Source of the DNA: Streptomyces sp. H27-H1
GTDB taxonomy: Bacteria; Actinomycetota; Actinomycetes; Streptomycetales; Streptomycetaceae
NCBI RefSeq assembly: GCF_026627445.1
Contig: NZ_JAPNLJ010000005.1
Coordinates: 62,001 to 126,000 of the forward strand
Direction: 5' to 3'
Length of the DNA: 64,000 bases
Shown one piece after another: positions 22,576-32,020 of the stretch. Numbering within the stretch: position 1 is the first letter of the stretch; each line of letters starts with the position of its first letter. The notes below the pieces were generated by a model. The model ran no database searches and was not told the origin of the DNA. It saw only the letters and a list, made by a program, of their open reading frames with translations. A program made the translations under genes and the position numbers.

Positions 22576-24273
22576 GTGAACCGCATACGCTCCCTCGCCA
22601 TCCCGCTCGCCGTCACCCTCGCCGCCGGCGGGCTCACCGCCCTCGCCGCGGGCACCGCCCAGGCCGCCGACGTCAACGTCGTGCGCAACGGCGGCTTCGA
22701 GTCCGGCCTCGCCAACTGGACGTGCACCGCCGGCAGCGGCGCCACCGTCTCCTCCCCCGTCTTCGCGGGGGCCGCCGCCCTCAAGGCCACCCCGGCGGGC
22801 CAGGACAAGGGCCAGTGCAGCCAGGTCGTCACGGTCAAGCCGAACTCGACCTACACGCTGAGCGAGCAGGTCAACGGCTCGTACGTGTACCTCGGCGCGA
22901 CCGGGACCGGCACCCAGGACGTCTCCACCTGGACCCCCGGCACCGGCGGCGGCTTCCAGAAGCTGTCCACCACCTTCACCACGGGACCGAGTACCACCCA
23001 GGTCACCGTCTACACGCACGGCTGGTACGGCCAGCCGGGCTTCGTCGTGGACGAGTTCAGCGTCTTCGGCCCCGACGGCGGAGGCGGCACCGATCCCTCC
23101 CCGACCATCCCCGCAGCCCCCGCCGGCAGCGCCGTTTCCGGCCAGAGCGCCAGCGGGCTCACCCTTTCGTGGAACACGGTCGGCGGAGCGGCCGGGTATT
23201 ACGTGTATCAGGACGGCGTCCGGGTCAAGACGGTGACCTCGGGAACCTCCGCGCAGATCACCGGGCTCGCCGCATCGACCTCGTACTCCTTCCAGGTGAG
23301 CGCGTACAACGCGGCCGGCGAGGGGACGAAGGGCGCGGCCGTCACCGGCACCACCACGAGCGGCGGGGGCGGCAACCCGAGCCCGTCCGTGCCCAAGCAC
23401 GCGCTGACCGGGTACTGGCAGAACTTCAACAACGGCGCGACCGTCCAGAAGATCTCGGACGTGTCCGCGCAGTACGACATCATCGCCGTCTCCTTCGCCG
23501 ACGCCACGACCACGCCCGGCGGCATCACCTTCAACCTCGACTCGGCGGGACTCGGCGGCTACACGGTCCCGCAGTTCAAGGCCGACATCGCCGCGAAGAA
23601 AGCGGCCGGCAAGTCGGTCATCCTCTCCATCGGCGGCGAGAAGGGCACCATCTCGGTCAACGACTCGGCGTCCGCGGCCAACCTCGCGAACTCCGCGTAC
23701 GCGCTGATGCAGGAGTACGGCTTCACCGGCATCGACATCGACCTGGAGAACGGCCTCAACCCGACCTACATGACCCAGGCGCTGCGCGCGCTGGCGGCCA
23801 AGGCCGGCTCCTCCTTCGTCCTCACGATGGCCCCGCAGACCATCGACATGCAGTCGACGCAGGGCGGCTACTTCAAGACGGCGCTCGCGGTGAAGGACAT
23901 CCCGACCGTCGTCAACATGCAGTACTACAACAGCGGGGCGATGCTCGGCTGCGACGGCAAGGTGTACTCCCAGGGCTCGGTGGACTTCCTCACCGCGCTG
24001 GCCTGCATCCAGCTCGAGGGCGGGCTCGACCCCTCACAGGTGGGCATCGGGGTCCCGGCCTCCCCCAGCGGCGCGGGCAGCGGCTACGTCGCGCCGACCG
24101 TCGTGAACAACGCGCTGGACTGCCTGGCCAAGGGCACGAGCTGTGGAACCTTCAAGCCGTCGAAGACCTACCCGGGTCTGCGCGGCGCGATGACCTGGTC
24201 GACCAACTGGGATGCCAAGGCGGGTAGCGCTTGGTCCAACGCGGTGGGTCCCAAGGTCCACGGCCTGCCGTAG
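22576..24273 (+). CDS. Secreted GH18 chitinase with CBM and fibronectin III domains, 565 aa
   Basis: The GTG start at 22576 follows GGAG. Signal peptide to about residue 31 (Ala-Gln-Ala). A carbohydrate-binding module (about 32-170, [11 protein letters not shown]) is followed by a fibronectin III domain (about 185-265) and a GH18 catalytic domain (about 277-565). The motif Gly-Ile-Asp-Ile-Asp-Leu-Glu supplies the acid Glu391; the GH18 consensus begins with Asp, here replaced by Thr (Phe-Thr-Gly-Ile). The Met-Gln-Tyr-Tyr-Asn and Trp-Ser-Thr-Asn-Trp-Asp segments are typical of GH18. It cleaves chitin outside the cell and is likely DasR-controlled. Confidence 0.95.
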   Translation: MNRIRSLAIPLAVTLAAGGLTALAAGTAQAADVNVVRNGGFESGLANWTCTAGSGATVSSPVFAGAAALKATPAGQDKGQCSQVVTVKPNSTYTLSEQVNGSYVYLGATGTGTQDVSTWTPGTGGGFQKLSTTFTTGPSTTQVTVYTHGWYGQPGFVVDEFSVFGPDGGGGTDPSPTIPAAPAGSAVSGQSASGLTLSWNTVGGAAGYYVYQDGVRVKTVTSGTSAQITGLAASTSYSFQVSAYNAAGEGTKGAAVTGTTTSGGGGNPSPSVPKHALTGYWQNFNNGATVQKISDVSAQYDIIAVSFADATTTPGGITFNLDSAGLGGYTVPQFKADIAAKKAAGKSVILSIGGEKGTISVNDSASAANLANSAYALMQEYGFTGIDIDLENGLNPTYMTQALRALAAKAGSSFVLTMAPQTIDMQSTQGGYFKTALAVKDIPTVVNMQYYNSGAMLGCDGKVYSQGSVDFLTALACIQLEGGLDPSQVGIGVPASPSGAGSGYVAPTVVNNALDCLAKGTSCGTFKPSKTYPGLRGAMTWSTNWDAKAGSAWSNAVGPKVHGLP

Positions 24274-24401
24274 CAGGTAGGTGTGGGGGGATGGCCGGTG
24301 CCGGCCTGTTGGCTGATTTCGGATTCTTGACCCGAACATGCCACGAGAGCACGCTGTGCGCGTCCGCACGGCTACCCCCACACTCCCACCCAGGAGAACG
24401 C

Positions 24402-25739
24402 ATGCGGCTCCACCACCGCCGAAGGGCCGCCGTCACGGCGGCCCTTCTCGCGCTCGCGCTCGGCGCACCCGCCTACGGCCTGAGCGCGACGGCAGCCCCG
24501 CCGCCCACCCCCTCGACCGCCACCCAGGACGAGTCGATCGTCCAGTACGAGATCCAGGGCCCGGCCTCGGCGGCCGAACGCACCGCCCTGCTCCGTACCG
24601 GCGTCTCCATCGACGAGGTGGACGCCCGCTCGGTCGTCGTCAGCGCCGACACGATGCAGGCCAGAGGCCTGCGCGCACTCGGCTATGAGCTCACCGCCCT
24701 GCCCGGACCGCCGGACCGCTCCGACGGGCGCGCCATCGCCGCCGGGATCAACGACTTCCCGACGAAGGACGCGCTCTACCACAACTACGCCGAGGCGAAC
24801 GCGGAGATCGACCAGCGCATCGCCCAGTACCCCTCGATCATGAGCAAGAAGGTCATCGGGAAGTCCTACCAAGGCCGGGACCTGATCGCGATCAAGATCA
24901 GTGACAACGTGGCCACGGACGAGGCCGAGCCCGAGGTGCTCTTCACCGCGCACCAGCACGCCCGTGAGCACCTGACGGTCGAGATGGCCCTCTACCTGCT
25001 CAAGGAGTTCGGCTCCAAGTACGGCACCGACTCCCGGATCACGAACGCGGTCAACGGCCGCGAGATCTGGATCGTGCCGGACCTGAACCCCGACGGCGGC
25101 GAGTACGACATCGCCTCCGGCTCCTACCGTTCCTGGCGCAAGAACCGGCAGCCCAACGCCGGCTCCTCCTACATCGGCACGGACGAGAACCGCAACTGGA
25201 ACTACAAGTGGGGCTGCTGCGGCGGCTCCAGCTCCAGCAAGAGCTCCGAGACCTACCGGGGCGCGGCGGCCGAGTCGGCGCCCGAGGTGAAGGTGGTCTC
25301 GGACTTCGTGCGCAGCCGCGTCATCAGCGGCAAGCAGCAGATCACGGCCGCCATCGACTTCCACACGTACAGCGAGCTCGTGCTGTGGCCGTTCGGGTGG
25401 ACGTACAACGACACGGCGCCCGGGCTGACCGCCGACGACCTGGCCGTGTACAAGAAGATCGGCACCAGCATGGCGGCCAGCAACGGCTACACGCCGGAGC
25501 AGTCGAGCGACCTGTACATCACCGACGGGACGATCGACGACTGGCTGTGGGGCAGCCAGAAGATCTTCGCCTACACCTTCGAGATGTACCCGACCGGCTC
25601 CGGCGGCGGCGGCTTCTACCCGCCCGACGAGGTCATCGACCGCGAGACGGCGCGCAACAAGGACGCGGTGCTGCAGCTGCTGGAGAACGCCGACTGCATG
25701 TACCGGTCGATCGGCAAGCAGGCGCAGTACTGCCCGTAG
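24402..25739 (+). CDS. Secreted zinc carboxypeptidase, family M14, 445 aa
   Basis: AGGAGAACGC precedes the ATG. A signal peptide with a basic start (residues 1-32) and a propeptide of about 80 residues lead to the M14 domain. Zinc ligands are His186 and Glu189 in His-Ala-Arg-Glu, and a His in Ile-Asp-Phe-His-Thr-Tyr. Substrate-binding Asn-Arg in Asp-Glu-Asn-Arg-Asn-Trp and catalytic Glu in Tyr-Thr-Phe-Glu-Met-Tyr-Pro are present. The protein removes C-terminal residues from peptides outside the cell. It follows the chitinase on the same strand but 128 bases away, with no shared operon signal. Confidence 0.95.
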   Translation: MRLHHRRRAAVTAALLALALGAPAYGLSATAAPPPTPSTATQDESIVQYEIQGPASAAERTALLRTGVSIDEVDARSVVVSADTMQARGLRALGYELTALPGPPDRSDGRAIAAGINDFPTKDALYHNYAEANAEIDQRIAQYPSIMSKKVIGKSYQGRDLIAIKISDNVATDEAEPEVLFTAHQHAREHLTVEMALYLLKEFGSKYGTDSRITNAVNGREIWIVPDLNPDGGEYDIASGSYRSWRKNRQPNAGSSYIGTDENRNWNYKWGCCGGSSSSKSSETYRGAAAESAPEVKVVSDFVRSRVISGKQQITAAIDFHTYSELVLWPFGWTYNDTAPGLTADDLAVYKKIGTSMAASNGYTPEQSSDLYITDGTIDDWLWGSQKIFAYTFEMYPTGSGGGGFYPPDEVIDRETARNKDAVLQLLENADCMYRSIGKQAQYCP

Positions 25740-25759
25740 CGGCTTCCGCCGCATGAGCC

Positions 25760-25791
25760 GGGGCGCCCCACCGCCAGGGGGGCGCCCCTTT
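25760..25791. terminator. Convergent terminator between carboxypeptidase and kinase genes
   Basis: GGGGCGCCCC occurs at 25760-25769 and again at 25779-25788 with nine bases between, followed by TTT. The unit is itself palindromic, so the hairpin can act on both strands. It lies between convergent genes. Confidence 0.7.
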
Positions 25792-25843
25792 CACGTGTGG
25801 TGCGCCCCCTCGGCTGCGGCCCCGCCCCTTCGCTGGGGGCCGG

Positions 25844-27679
25844 TCAGTCCTTCGACGGGGCCTCGGCGTTGCGCCAGATCGTGAGGTCGACGGTGATGTA
25901 CCTGCTCGCGTCCTTCGCTCCCGACTTGCCGCGGAACGTCGCCAGCGCGATGTGCCCGGCCTTGCTCAGCATGCAGACCTGCGATCCGTCCGTGAGCTGG
26001 TCCATGCCGATCTTCTCGGTGAAGCGGGTCACCGCGCGGCAGGTCTCCAGCGAGCCCTTCTCCGAGTTGTTCAGCAGGACGAGCTTCCCGTTCGCGGTGC
26101 CGAACCTCTCTTCGCCGAAGAGGCTGTCCCGGTAGTAGTAGAGGTCCGCGTCCCCGTAGGACACTCCGGCCCCGGTCGGCTCCTCGGCCGGGCGCGGCGG
26201 ATTGTCGGCGAACATCAGCTGGTGGTCCTCGGGCACGTCGATGCCCTTGTACGAGACCGGCTGCGGGTCGGGCCGCTTCTGGGCCCCCGACGGGGCTCCG
26301 GTGCCGGCCGTGGCGCCGCCGGACCCCTTGGCGCCGCCCTTGTCGGAGTCGTCCGGCAGCAGGGACCCGAGAACCACGAGTCCGATGAAGCAGGCCACGA
26401 TGACCCCGGTGGCGATCAGCCCGGTCCGCTTGCGGGGGGCCGGGGGCGGCGCGAAGCCCTGGGTGTGGAAGGGCGGCGGCGGGTTGTAGCCCGGGGCGGT
26501 GTAGTTGGGCTGCGAGTACGTCGGCTGGGAGTACCTGGGCTGCTGGTACGAGGGCTGCGGGTACGAGGGCTGCGGGTACGCGTACGAGGGCTGCGCGGAC
26601 GGCGGCGGCGTCTGGTAGCCGGGCGGCACCGCGCCCGGCGCGGACGGCGCCGACACGGCCTGGCCAGGACCGGCCTTCGGCGGCGCCGTCTGCGTCGGAG
26701 CGGCCTGCTGCTGCTCCGAGGCCAGGGCGGTCGGCGTGTACGGCTGCGGCGGCGGGGTGGGGGCCGGGGCCGGCAGCTGCTGCAGCCGCTCGGTGAGGGA
26801 ACCGGCGACCGCGCGGGGCAGCCAGTCCTCCCCCTGCCGCAGCGGCTCCGCCGAGGCGGCCTGGCACAGCTCGATGATCTCGGTCAGGGTCGGGCGGTCG
26901 GCCGGGTCGCGGCTGAGGCAGCGGGTCACCACGGGCCGCAGCTCGTCGGGCAGTGCGCTGAGGTCGGGGGCCTCGTGCACGATCCGGTAGAGCACCGCGT
27001 GCGAGGGGCCGTCGCCGTAGACGGAGGATCCGGTCGCCGCGAAGGCGGCGATCTGGCCGAGGGCGAAGATGTCGGTGGCCGGGGTGATGGTGCCCACCGA
27101 GGCCTGTTCGGGCGCCATGAACGCCGGGGTGCCGACGCTGACGCCCGTACTGGTCAGGGCGGTGGAGTCGGCCGCGCGGGCGATGCCGAAGTCGATGACG
27201 CGGGGGCCGTCGGAGGCGAGGAGGACGTTGGCCGGCTTCAGGTCGCGGTGGACGATGCCCGCGCCGTGGATGACGGTCAGGGCCTCGGCGACCCCGACCA
27301 TCAGCAGCAGCACGCTGCGCACGGGCAGTGCACCGTGCAGGCCCACGGCGTGCGAGAGCGAGGGGCCGGGAACGTAGGCGGTGGCCAGCCATGGCTGCGA
27401 GCCCTCGGTGTCGGAGTCGATGACCGGAGCCGTGTAGAGGCCCTGGACCCGTTCCGCGGCCCGCACCTCCTGCTGGAAGCGCCGCCGGAATTCGGGGTCC
27501 TCGCTGAACTCGGCCCGGATCACCTTGATGGCGATGGGCCGCCCGCCGGGCGTGTACGAGAGGTACACCTTGCCCATGCCGCCGGCGCCGAGGACCGCCG
27601 TCAGGCGGTAACCGCCCACGACGGCCGGATCGTCCGCCGCCAGCGGTTGGAAGAAGCCGGCCGAAGGTGCACTGCCCAT
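25844..27679 (-). CDS. PASTA-less Ser/Thr protein kinase with extracytoplasmic domain, 611 aa
   Basis: The kinase domain covers residues about 22-285: Gly-Ala-Gly-Gly-Met-Gly P-loop, Lys52, His-Arg-Asp at 144-146, Asp-Phe-Gly at 163-165 and Ala-Pro-Glu-Gln. A proline-rich linker carries Tyr-x-Gln-Pro repeats. One membrane helix (about 435-456, Gly-Leu-Ile-Ala-Thr-Gly-Val) leads to an outer domain of about 150 residues with cysteines but no PASTA motif. All catalytic residues are intact. The sensor domain is unrecognised and has paired cysteines. The gene is monocistronic and convergent with the carboxypeptidase. Confidence 0.95.
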   Translation of the reverse strand: MGSAPSAGFFQPLAADDPAVVGGYRLTAVLGAGGMGKVYLSYTPGGRPIAIKVIRAEFSEDPEFRRRFQQEVRAAERVQGLYTAPVIDSDTEGSQPWLATAYVPGPSLSHAVGLHGALPVRSVLLLMVGVAEALTVIHGAGIVHRDLKPANVLLASDGPRVIDFGIARAADSTALTSTGVSVGTPAFMAPEQASVGTITPATDIFALGQIAAFAATGSSVYGDGPSHAVLYRIVHEAPDLSALPDELRPVVTRCLSRDPADRPTLTEIIELCQAASAEPLRQGEDWLPRAVAGSLTERLQQLPAPAPTPPPQPYTPTALASEQQQAAPTQTAPPKAGPGQAVSAPSAPGAVPPGYQTPPPSAQPSYAYPQPSYPQPSYQQPRYSQPTYSQPNYTAPGYNPPPPFHTQGFAPPPAPRKRTGLIATGVIVACFIGLVVLGSLLPDDSDKGGAKGSGGATAGTGAPSGAQKRPDPQPVSYKGIDVPEDHQLMFADNPPRPAEEPTGAGVSYGDADLYYYRDSLFGEERFGTANGKLVLLNNSEKGSLETCRAVTRFTEKIGMDQLTDGSQVCMLSKAGHIALATFRGKSGAKDASRYITVDLTIWRNAEAPSKD

Positions 27680-27754
27680 GAGAAACCATCCCTGCTAGCG
27701 GCGGACCGGCCCCGCCTGCGCCCCGAAGTCACCCGAGAGCGTACCCAACTCGCT

Positions 27755-28174
27755 TCAGACCGCAGGGTCCAGGACCGCAAGAGCGTCGATCTCGATCAGC
27801 AGGCCGCCCGGGAGGCCCACGTACACGGTGGTGCGGGCGGACGGGACCTCCTTCAGGTTCTGCTCCTCGAAGTAGGCGTTGTAGATGCCGTTCATCTCTT
27901 CGAAGTGGGTGGTGTCGGTGAGGTAGACGCGCAGCATCATCACGTCGTCCCAGGTGGCCCCGCCCGCCTCCAGCACGGAGCGGACGTTCTCCAGCGTCTG
28001 GAGGGTCTGCTCGCGCAGGGTCGGGCCGGCCGAGGTGGGCTCCTGCCCGTCCACGTGCGGGAGGAAGCCGACCTGGCCGGCGACCTGGAGGATGTTGCCC
28101 TTGCGGACGCCGTGCGAGAACTTCGCGGGCGGCGCGGTGTGGGTGGCGGGGGTGATGGCGATCTTCTCGGTCAC
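27755..28174 (-). CDS. RidA-family enamine/imine deaminase, 139 aa
   Basis: RidA proteins hydrolyse reactive enamine/imine intermediates such as 2-aminoacrylate released by PLP enzymes. The sequence has the family order: His-Gly-Val-Arg-Lys-Gly-Asn-Ile-Leu-Gln-Val-Ala-Gly-Gln-Val, then the helix with Gln-Thr-Leu-Glu-Asn-Val, and a C-terminal Ser-Ala-Arg-Thr-Thr-Val-Tyr-Val-Gly-Leu-Pro segment whose Arg holds the ligand carboxylate. The GTG overlaps the IclR stop by four bases. Neighbouring PLP deaminase and D-aminoacylase genes make this its likely job. Confidence 0.93.
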   Translation of the reverse strand: MTEKIAITPATHTAPPAKFSHGVRKGNILQVAGQVGFLPHVDGQEPTSAGPTLREQTLQTLENVRSVLEAGGATWDDVMMLRVYLTDTTHFEEMNGIYNAYFEEQNLKEVPSARTTVYVGLPGGLLIEIDALAVLDPAV

Positions 28175-28938
28175 GGTCTGCCTTCTTCCTGTGCGGGGCC
28201 CGAGCCTGAGTACTCGCGGCCGATGGTATCGGCGGACTCCCGTACGAGCGGGAGCAGTTCGAGCAGTCCCTCGGTGGAGAGGACCACTCCGGGGGCGGAG
28301 ACGGACATGGCGGCGACCACACGGCCTCCGGGCCCGCGGATGGGGGCGGCCAGGCAGTTCAGGGCCTCCTCGTGGCCGCCCAGGTCGGTGGCCCACCCCT
28401 GGGCGCGGACGAGTTCCAGCTCGCGCAGGTAGGCGTCGGCGTCAGGCGTGGAGCGTGCGGTGTAGGCCGGGTACTCGATGCGCCGTGCGAGGGCCCGGCG
28501 CTCCTCCTGCGGCAGGTCGGCGATCAGCAGCTTCGCCACGGCGGCGACGGTGAGGGGGACGGGCCGGCCGATGCGCGAGTACATCCGCACCGGGTAGCGG
28601 CTGTCGACCTTGTCGACGTAGACCACCTCGTCGTCCTGGTGGAGGGCGAGGTGCACGGTGTGCCCGGTGACCCGGTTCAGTTCCAGCAGGTGCGGATGCG
28701 CGATGTCGCGGATGTCGAGGTTCTCGATGGACTCGGCGGCCAGGGCGAAGAGGGCGGCGCCGAGCCGGTAGCGTCCGTCGCCCTGCCGGTAGACGAAGCC
28801 GTGTTCCTGGAGGGTGCGCAGCAGCCGCAGTGCGGTGCTCTTGTGCACGCCGAGCAGCTCGGCGACCGCGCCGAGCCCGGCCGGGCCCTTGGCCAGGGCA
28901 GGCATGATCCGCAGCGCCCGCTCCACCGACTGGCTCAC
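28171..28938 (-). CDS. IclR-family transcriptional regulator, 255 aa
   Basis: The N-terminal winged helix (residues about 1-60) reads Val-Glu-Arg-Ala-Leu-Arg-Ile, then Leu-Gly-Val-His-Lys-Ser-Thr-Ala-Leu-Arg-Leu-Leu. The C-terminal IclR effector domain has Leu-Glu-Leu-Asn-Arg-Val-Thr-Gly-His-Thr-Val-His-Leu and Ala-Ala-Met-Ser-Val-Ser-Ala-Pro. I chose GTG at 28938 because GGAGGTG lies seven bases upstream; an ATG at 29001 would add 21 residues without a good ribosome site. It is encoded with RidA and divergent from the D-amino-acid genes, whose repressor or activator it probably is. Confidence 0.93.
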   Translation of the reverse strand: MSQSVERALRIMPALAKGPAGLGAVAELLGVHKSTALRLLRTLQEHGFVYRQGDGRYRLGAALFALAAESIENLDIRDIAHPHLLELNRVTGHTVHLALHQDDEVVYVDKVDSRYPVRMYSRIGRPVPLTVAAVAKLLIADLPQEERRALARRIEYPAYTARSTPDADAYLRELELVRAQGWATDLGGHEEALNCLAAPIRGPGGRVVAAMSVSAPGVVLSTEGLLELLPLVRESADTIGREYSGSGPAQEEGRP

Positions 28939-29012
28939 GCCGTGCACCTCCGGGTCCGTGGGCCCCGTTGACCCGCCGTCATCCGGGATGTTAGACAGCA
29001 TGCAGCGACGCA

Positions 29013-29028
29013 CGCAACGGCCGTTGCG
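29013..29028. promoter_or_regulatory. Perfect 16-base palindrome, candidate IclR operator
   Basis: CGCAACGG-CCGTTGCG at 29013-29028 is a perfect palindrome, flanked by GCATGCA on the left at 28999 and GCATGCA on the right at 29031. It lies between the divergent IclR and dehydratase genes, so it is well placed as the operator for both. Confidence 0.6.
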
Positions 29029-29054
29029 GTGCATGCAACAGCAAGAGCCGCAAA

Positions 29055-29100
29055 CGTCGTAGAAGTCGTAGAAGTAGAAGTAGAAGTAGAAGTCGTAGAA
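29055..29100. repeat. Microsatellite-like (GTAGAA)n tract
   Basis: GTAGAA units, some as GTCGTAGAA, repeat seven times across about 46 bases. The tract is far poorer in GC than the rest of the window. It lies in the leader of the D-serine-dehydratase-like gene, upstream of its ribosome site. Such tracts can change length by slippage. Confidence 0.8.
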
Positions 29101-29144
29101 CCAGCAGCAGACGCAGCGCACGCCACGCCCCGGGAGGCACGCAC

Positions 29145-30422
29145 ATGCCCAGCGACCCCGTCCAGGCCCTCGCCCAGGAGCCGGTCGACCACCGGTTCAA
29201 GGGCCTCCCCCCGGACGCGGGGCAGGCGGGCCTCACCGTCGGGCAGCTCACCGCCGAGCGGCGCAATCTGCACACCGGCGGGTTCACCACGCCCGTGCTC
29301 ACCCTCGACGCCGAGGCCCTGAGCCACAACCTCGCCGCCCTCGGCAGCTACGCCGAGCGGCACGGCCTCGCCTTCGCCCCGCACGGCAAGACCTGCATGG
29401 CGCCGCAGCTGTTCCACCGTCAGCTGGAGCACGGCGCCTGGGGCATCACGGCCGCCGTCCCCCACCAGGCCCGTGTCTACCGCGCCTTCGGCATCCGGCG
29501 CATCTTCCTCGCCAACGAGCTCGTCGACGCCGCCGCCCTGCGCTGGGTCGCCGCCGAGCTCGCCGCCGACCCCGATTTCCGGTTCGTCTGCTACGTGGAC
29601 TCCGTGCGCGGGGTCGAGCTGATGGACCGGGCCCTGCGGGGCGGTTCCGTGCGCGTCGACGTGGTCGTGGAGCTCGGTGCCGGCGAGGGCGCCCGCACGG
29701 GGGCCCGTAGCGACGAGGACTGCCGGGCCGTCGCCGACGCGGTGGCGGGGACGGACACGCTGCGCCTGGTCGGCATCGCCGGGTACGAGGCCGAGGTCCC
29801 CGGCGCCGACCCGGACTCCGTGCACGCGTACCTGCGCCGGCTCACCGGCCTCGCCGTCGAGTTCGACAAGTCGGGCCGGTTCACGGGTACGGAGGAGATC
29901 GTGGTGAGCGCGGGCGGCTCCGCCTGGTTCGACGCCGTCGCCGACGTGTTCGCAGAGATTCCGGAGCTGTCGAAGCCGGTCCTGAAGCTGCTGCGCTCCG
30001 GCGCGTACGTCTCCCACGACCACGGCTGGTACACCCGTCTCACCCCCTTCAACCGGATCCCCGAGGAGGGCGGCCTGCGTCCCGCCTTCCGGCTCTGGGC
30101 GCAGGTCGTCTCCCGCCCCTCCCCCACCCAGGCGTTCATCAACGCCGGCAAGCGCGACATCGCCTACGACCTGGGCCTGCCCGAGGTGGAGCTCGTACGC
30201 GATCCCCTCAGCGGCGCCGAGCGCCCCGCCCCGGGTGTCCGCGTCCTCAAGCTCTCCGACCAGCACACCTGGCTGGAGACGGACGGCGCCGAGGACCTGG
30301 ACGTCGGCGACTGGGTGGCGCTCGGCATGTCCCACCCGTGCACGATCTTCGAGAAGTGGCCGCTGATCCCGGTGGTGGAGGCCGACGGCACGGTCACCGA
30401 GTACGTCCGGACGTTCTTCTAG
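29145..30422 (+). CDS. D-serine dehydratase-like PLP enzyme (fold type III), 425 aa
   Basis: GGGAGGCACGCAC precedes the ATG. The alanine-racemase-like N-terminal barrel has the PLP Lys82 in Ala-Pro-His-Gly-Lys-Thr-Cys. The C-terminal DSD domain carries Ser-His-Pro-Cys, which supplies the His and Cys zinc ligands of eukaryotic-type D-serine dehydratases. The reaction would convert a D-beta-hydroxy amino acid to a keto acid and ammonia via an enamine. The downstream D-aminoacylase begins five bases after the stop, and RidA lies on the opposite strand, so a D-amino-acid breakdown pathway is likely. Confidence 0.9.
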   Translation: MPSDPVQALAQEPVDHRFKGLPPDAGQAGLTVGQLTAERRNLHTGGFTTPVLTLDAEALSHNLAALGSYAERHGLAFAPHGKTCMAPQLFHRQLEHGAWGITAAVPHQARVYRAFGIRRIFLANELVDAAALRWVAAELAADPDFRFVCYVDSVRGVELMDRALRGGSVRVDVVVELGAGEGARTGARSDEDCRAVADAVAGTDTLRLVGIAGYEAEVPGADPDSVHAYLRRLTGLAVEFDKSGRFTGTEEIVVSAGGSAWFDAVADVFAEIPELSKPVLKLLRSGAYVSHDHGWYTRLTPFNRIPEEGGLRPAFRLWAQVVSRPSPTQAFINAGKRDIAYDLGLPEVELVRDPLSGAERPAPGVRVLKLSDQHTWLETDGAEDLDVGDWVALGMSHPCTIFEKWPLIPVVEADGTVTEYVRTFF

Positions 30423-30426
30423 AACC

Positions 30427-31998
30427 ATGGACCTGGTCATTCGCGGGGCCCGCGTCGTCGACGGCACGGGCGGGCCCTCGTACACCGCCGACGTGGGCAT
30501 CCACGAGGGGCGCATCGCCGAACTGGGCCGGATCGCGGGCGGCGGACGGCGGACGCTCGACGCCCACGGTCTCGTCCTCGCACCCGGGTTCATCGACATG
30601 CACGCCCACAGCGACCTCGCCCTGCTCCGCGATCCGGACCACAGCGCGAAGGCCGCGCAGGGCGTGACCCTCGAAGTCCTCGGCCAGGACGGCCTGTCCT
30701 ACGCCCCCGTCGACGACCGCACGCTGGACGAGGTGCGGGCGGCCATCGCCGGCTGGAACGGCACGGGCGAGGACATCGACTTCGACTGGCGGACGGTCGG
30801 CGGCTACCTGGACCGGCTCGACGCGCAGGGCATCGCCGTCAACGCCGCCTACCTCGTCCCCCAGGGCACCGTCCGCGCCCACGTGGTCGGCTGGGGCGAC
30901 CGGCCCGCGACCCCGGCCGAGCTGGACCGGATGCGCGGCCTGGTCGCCGAGGGCCTCGCGCAGGGCGCCGTGGGCATGTCCTCCGGGCTCACCTACACCC
31001 CGGGCATGTACGCGTCCGGCGCCGAACTGACCGAGCTGTGCCGGGTCGTGGCGGCCTACGGCGGCTACTACTGCCCGCACCACCGCTCGTACGGCCGCGG
31101 CGCCCTGGCCGCCTACGCGGAGATGGTCGAGCTGACCCGCGAGGCCGGCTGCGCCCTGCACCTGGCGCACGCCACGATGAACTTCGGGGAGAACCAGGGC
31201 CGGGCGGGCGAGCTGCTCGCCCTCCTCGACGGGGCGCTGGCCGGCGGCGCCGACATCACCCTCGACAGCTACCCGTACACCCCGGGCTGCACCACCCTGG
31301 TCGCCCTGCTGCCGAGCTGGGCGAACGAGGGCGGTCCCGAAGCGGTCCTCGCGCGCCTGCGCGACGACGCCGTGGCCGAGCGGATCCGGTACGCGCTGGA
31401 GGTGGAGGGCGCCGACGGCTGCCACGGGGTGCCGGTCGACTGGTCGACGATCGAGATCGCCGGGACCACCGATCCGGCCTTCGGCGCGTACGTGGGCACG
31501 CGCGTCCCCGACTGGGACACGGCCCGGCGGCTGCTGCTGGGCGACCGGCTCGGCCCGAGCATCCTGCAGCACGTCGGGCACGAGGAGAACGTACGGGCCA
31601 TCATGCGCCACCCGGTCCACACGGGCGGCTCGGACGGCATCCTGCAGGGCGCGAAACCGCATCCACGGGCCTACGGCACCTTCCCGCACTATCTCGGGCA
31701 CTACGTGCGCGAGCTGGGCGTCCTCTCCCTGGAGGAGTGCGTCGCCCACCTCTGCGGCCGCCCCGCCGCCCGCCTGCGGTTGCCGGACCGGGGACTGGTG
31801 CGCGTCGGCCACCGGGCCGACCTCGTCCTCTTCGATCCGCTGACGGTCGCGGCCGGGTCGACGTACGAGCATCCGCGCGCACTGCCGACCGGGATCCCGC
31901 ACGTCCTGATCGACGGGCGTTTCGTCGTGCGGGACGGCCGCAGGACCGACGTCCTGGCCGGGCGGGCCGTCCGTCGCACCCCGCACCGAGGCCGCTAG
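30427..31998 (+). CDS. N-acyl-D-amino-acid deacylase (D-aminoacylase family), 523 aa
   Basis: An amidohydrolase-fold enzyme: Pro-Gly-Phe-Ile-Asp-Met-His-Ala-His-Ser-Asp supplies the first metal His pair near residue 60, with further His in Tyr-Cys-Pro-His-His-Arg and Leu-His-Leu-Ala-His and an Asp in Gly-Ser-Asp-Gly-Ile. The position of the metal-binding Cys in D-aminoacylase (Gly-Asn-Cys-Gly) is here Gly-Gln-Asp-Gly, so the bridging ligand may differ. It removes the acyl group from N-acyl-D-amino acids to feed the dehydratase. It begins five bases after the dehydratase gene and shares its operon. Confidence 0.9.
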   Translation: MDLVIRGARVVDGTGGPSYTADVGIHEGRIAELGRIAGGGRRTLDAHGLVLAPGFIDMHAHSDLALLRDPDHSAKAAQGVTLEVLGQDGLSYAPVDDRTLDEVRAAIAGWNGTGEDIDFDWRTVGGYLDRLDAQGIAVNAAYLVPQGTVRAHVVGWGDRPATPAELDRMRGLVAEGLAQGAVGMSSGLTYTPGMYASGAELTELCRVVAAYGGYYCPHHRSYGRGALAAYAEMVELTREAGCALHLAHATMNFGENQGRAGELLALLDGALAGGADITLDSYPYTPGCTTLVALLPSWANEGGPEAVLARLRDDAVAERIRYALEVEGADGCHGVPVDWSTIEIAGTTDPAFGAYVGTRVPDWDTARRLLLGDRLGPSILQHVGHEENVRAIMRHPVHTGGSDGILQGAKPHPRAYGTFPHYLGHYVRELGVLSLEECVAHLCGRPAARLRLPDRGLVRVGHRADLVLFDPLTVAAGSTYEHPRALPTGIPHVLIDGRFVVRDGRRTDVLAGRAVRRTPHRGR

Positions 31999-32020
31999 CC
32001 GTTCACACTTCCCACCTACG

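Noticed and set aside
28939..29121. A longer IclR protein starting upstream at the ATG of 29001 or beyond
   Set aside because: The added peptide is Cys/Tyr-rich from the GTAGAA tract, overlaps the palindrome, and lacks a ribosome site, whereas GGAGGTG precedes the GTG at 28938.
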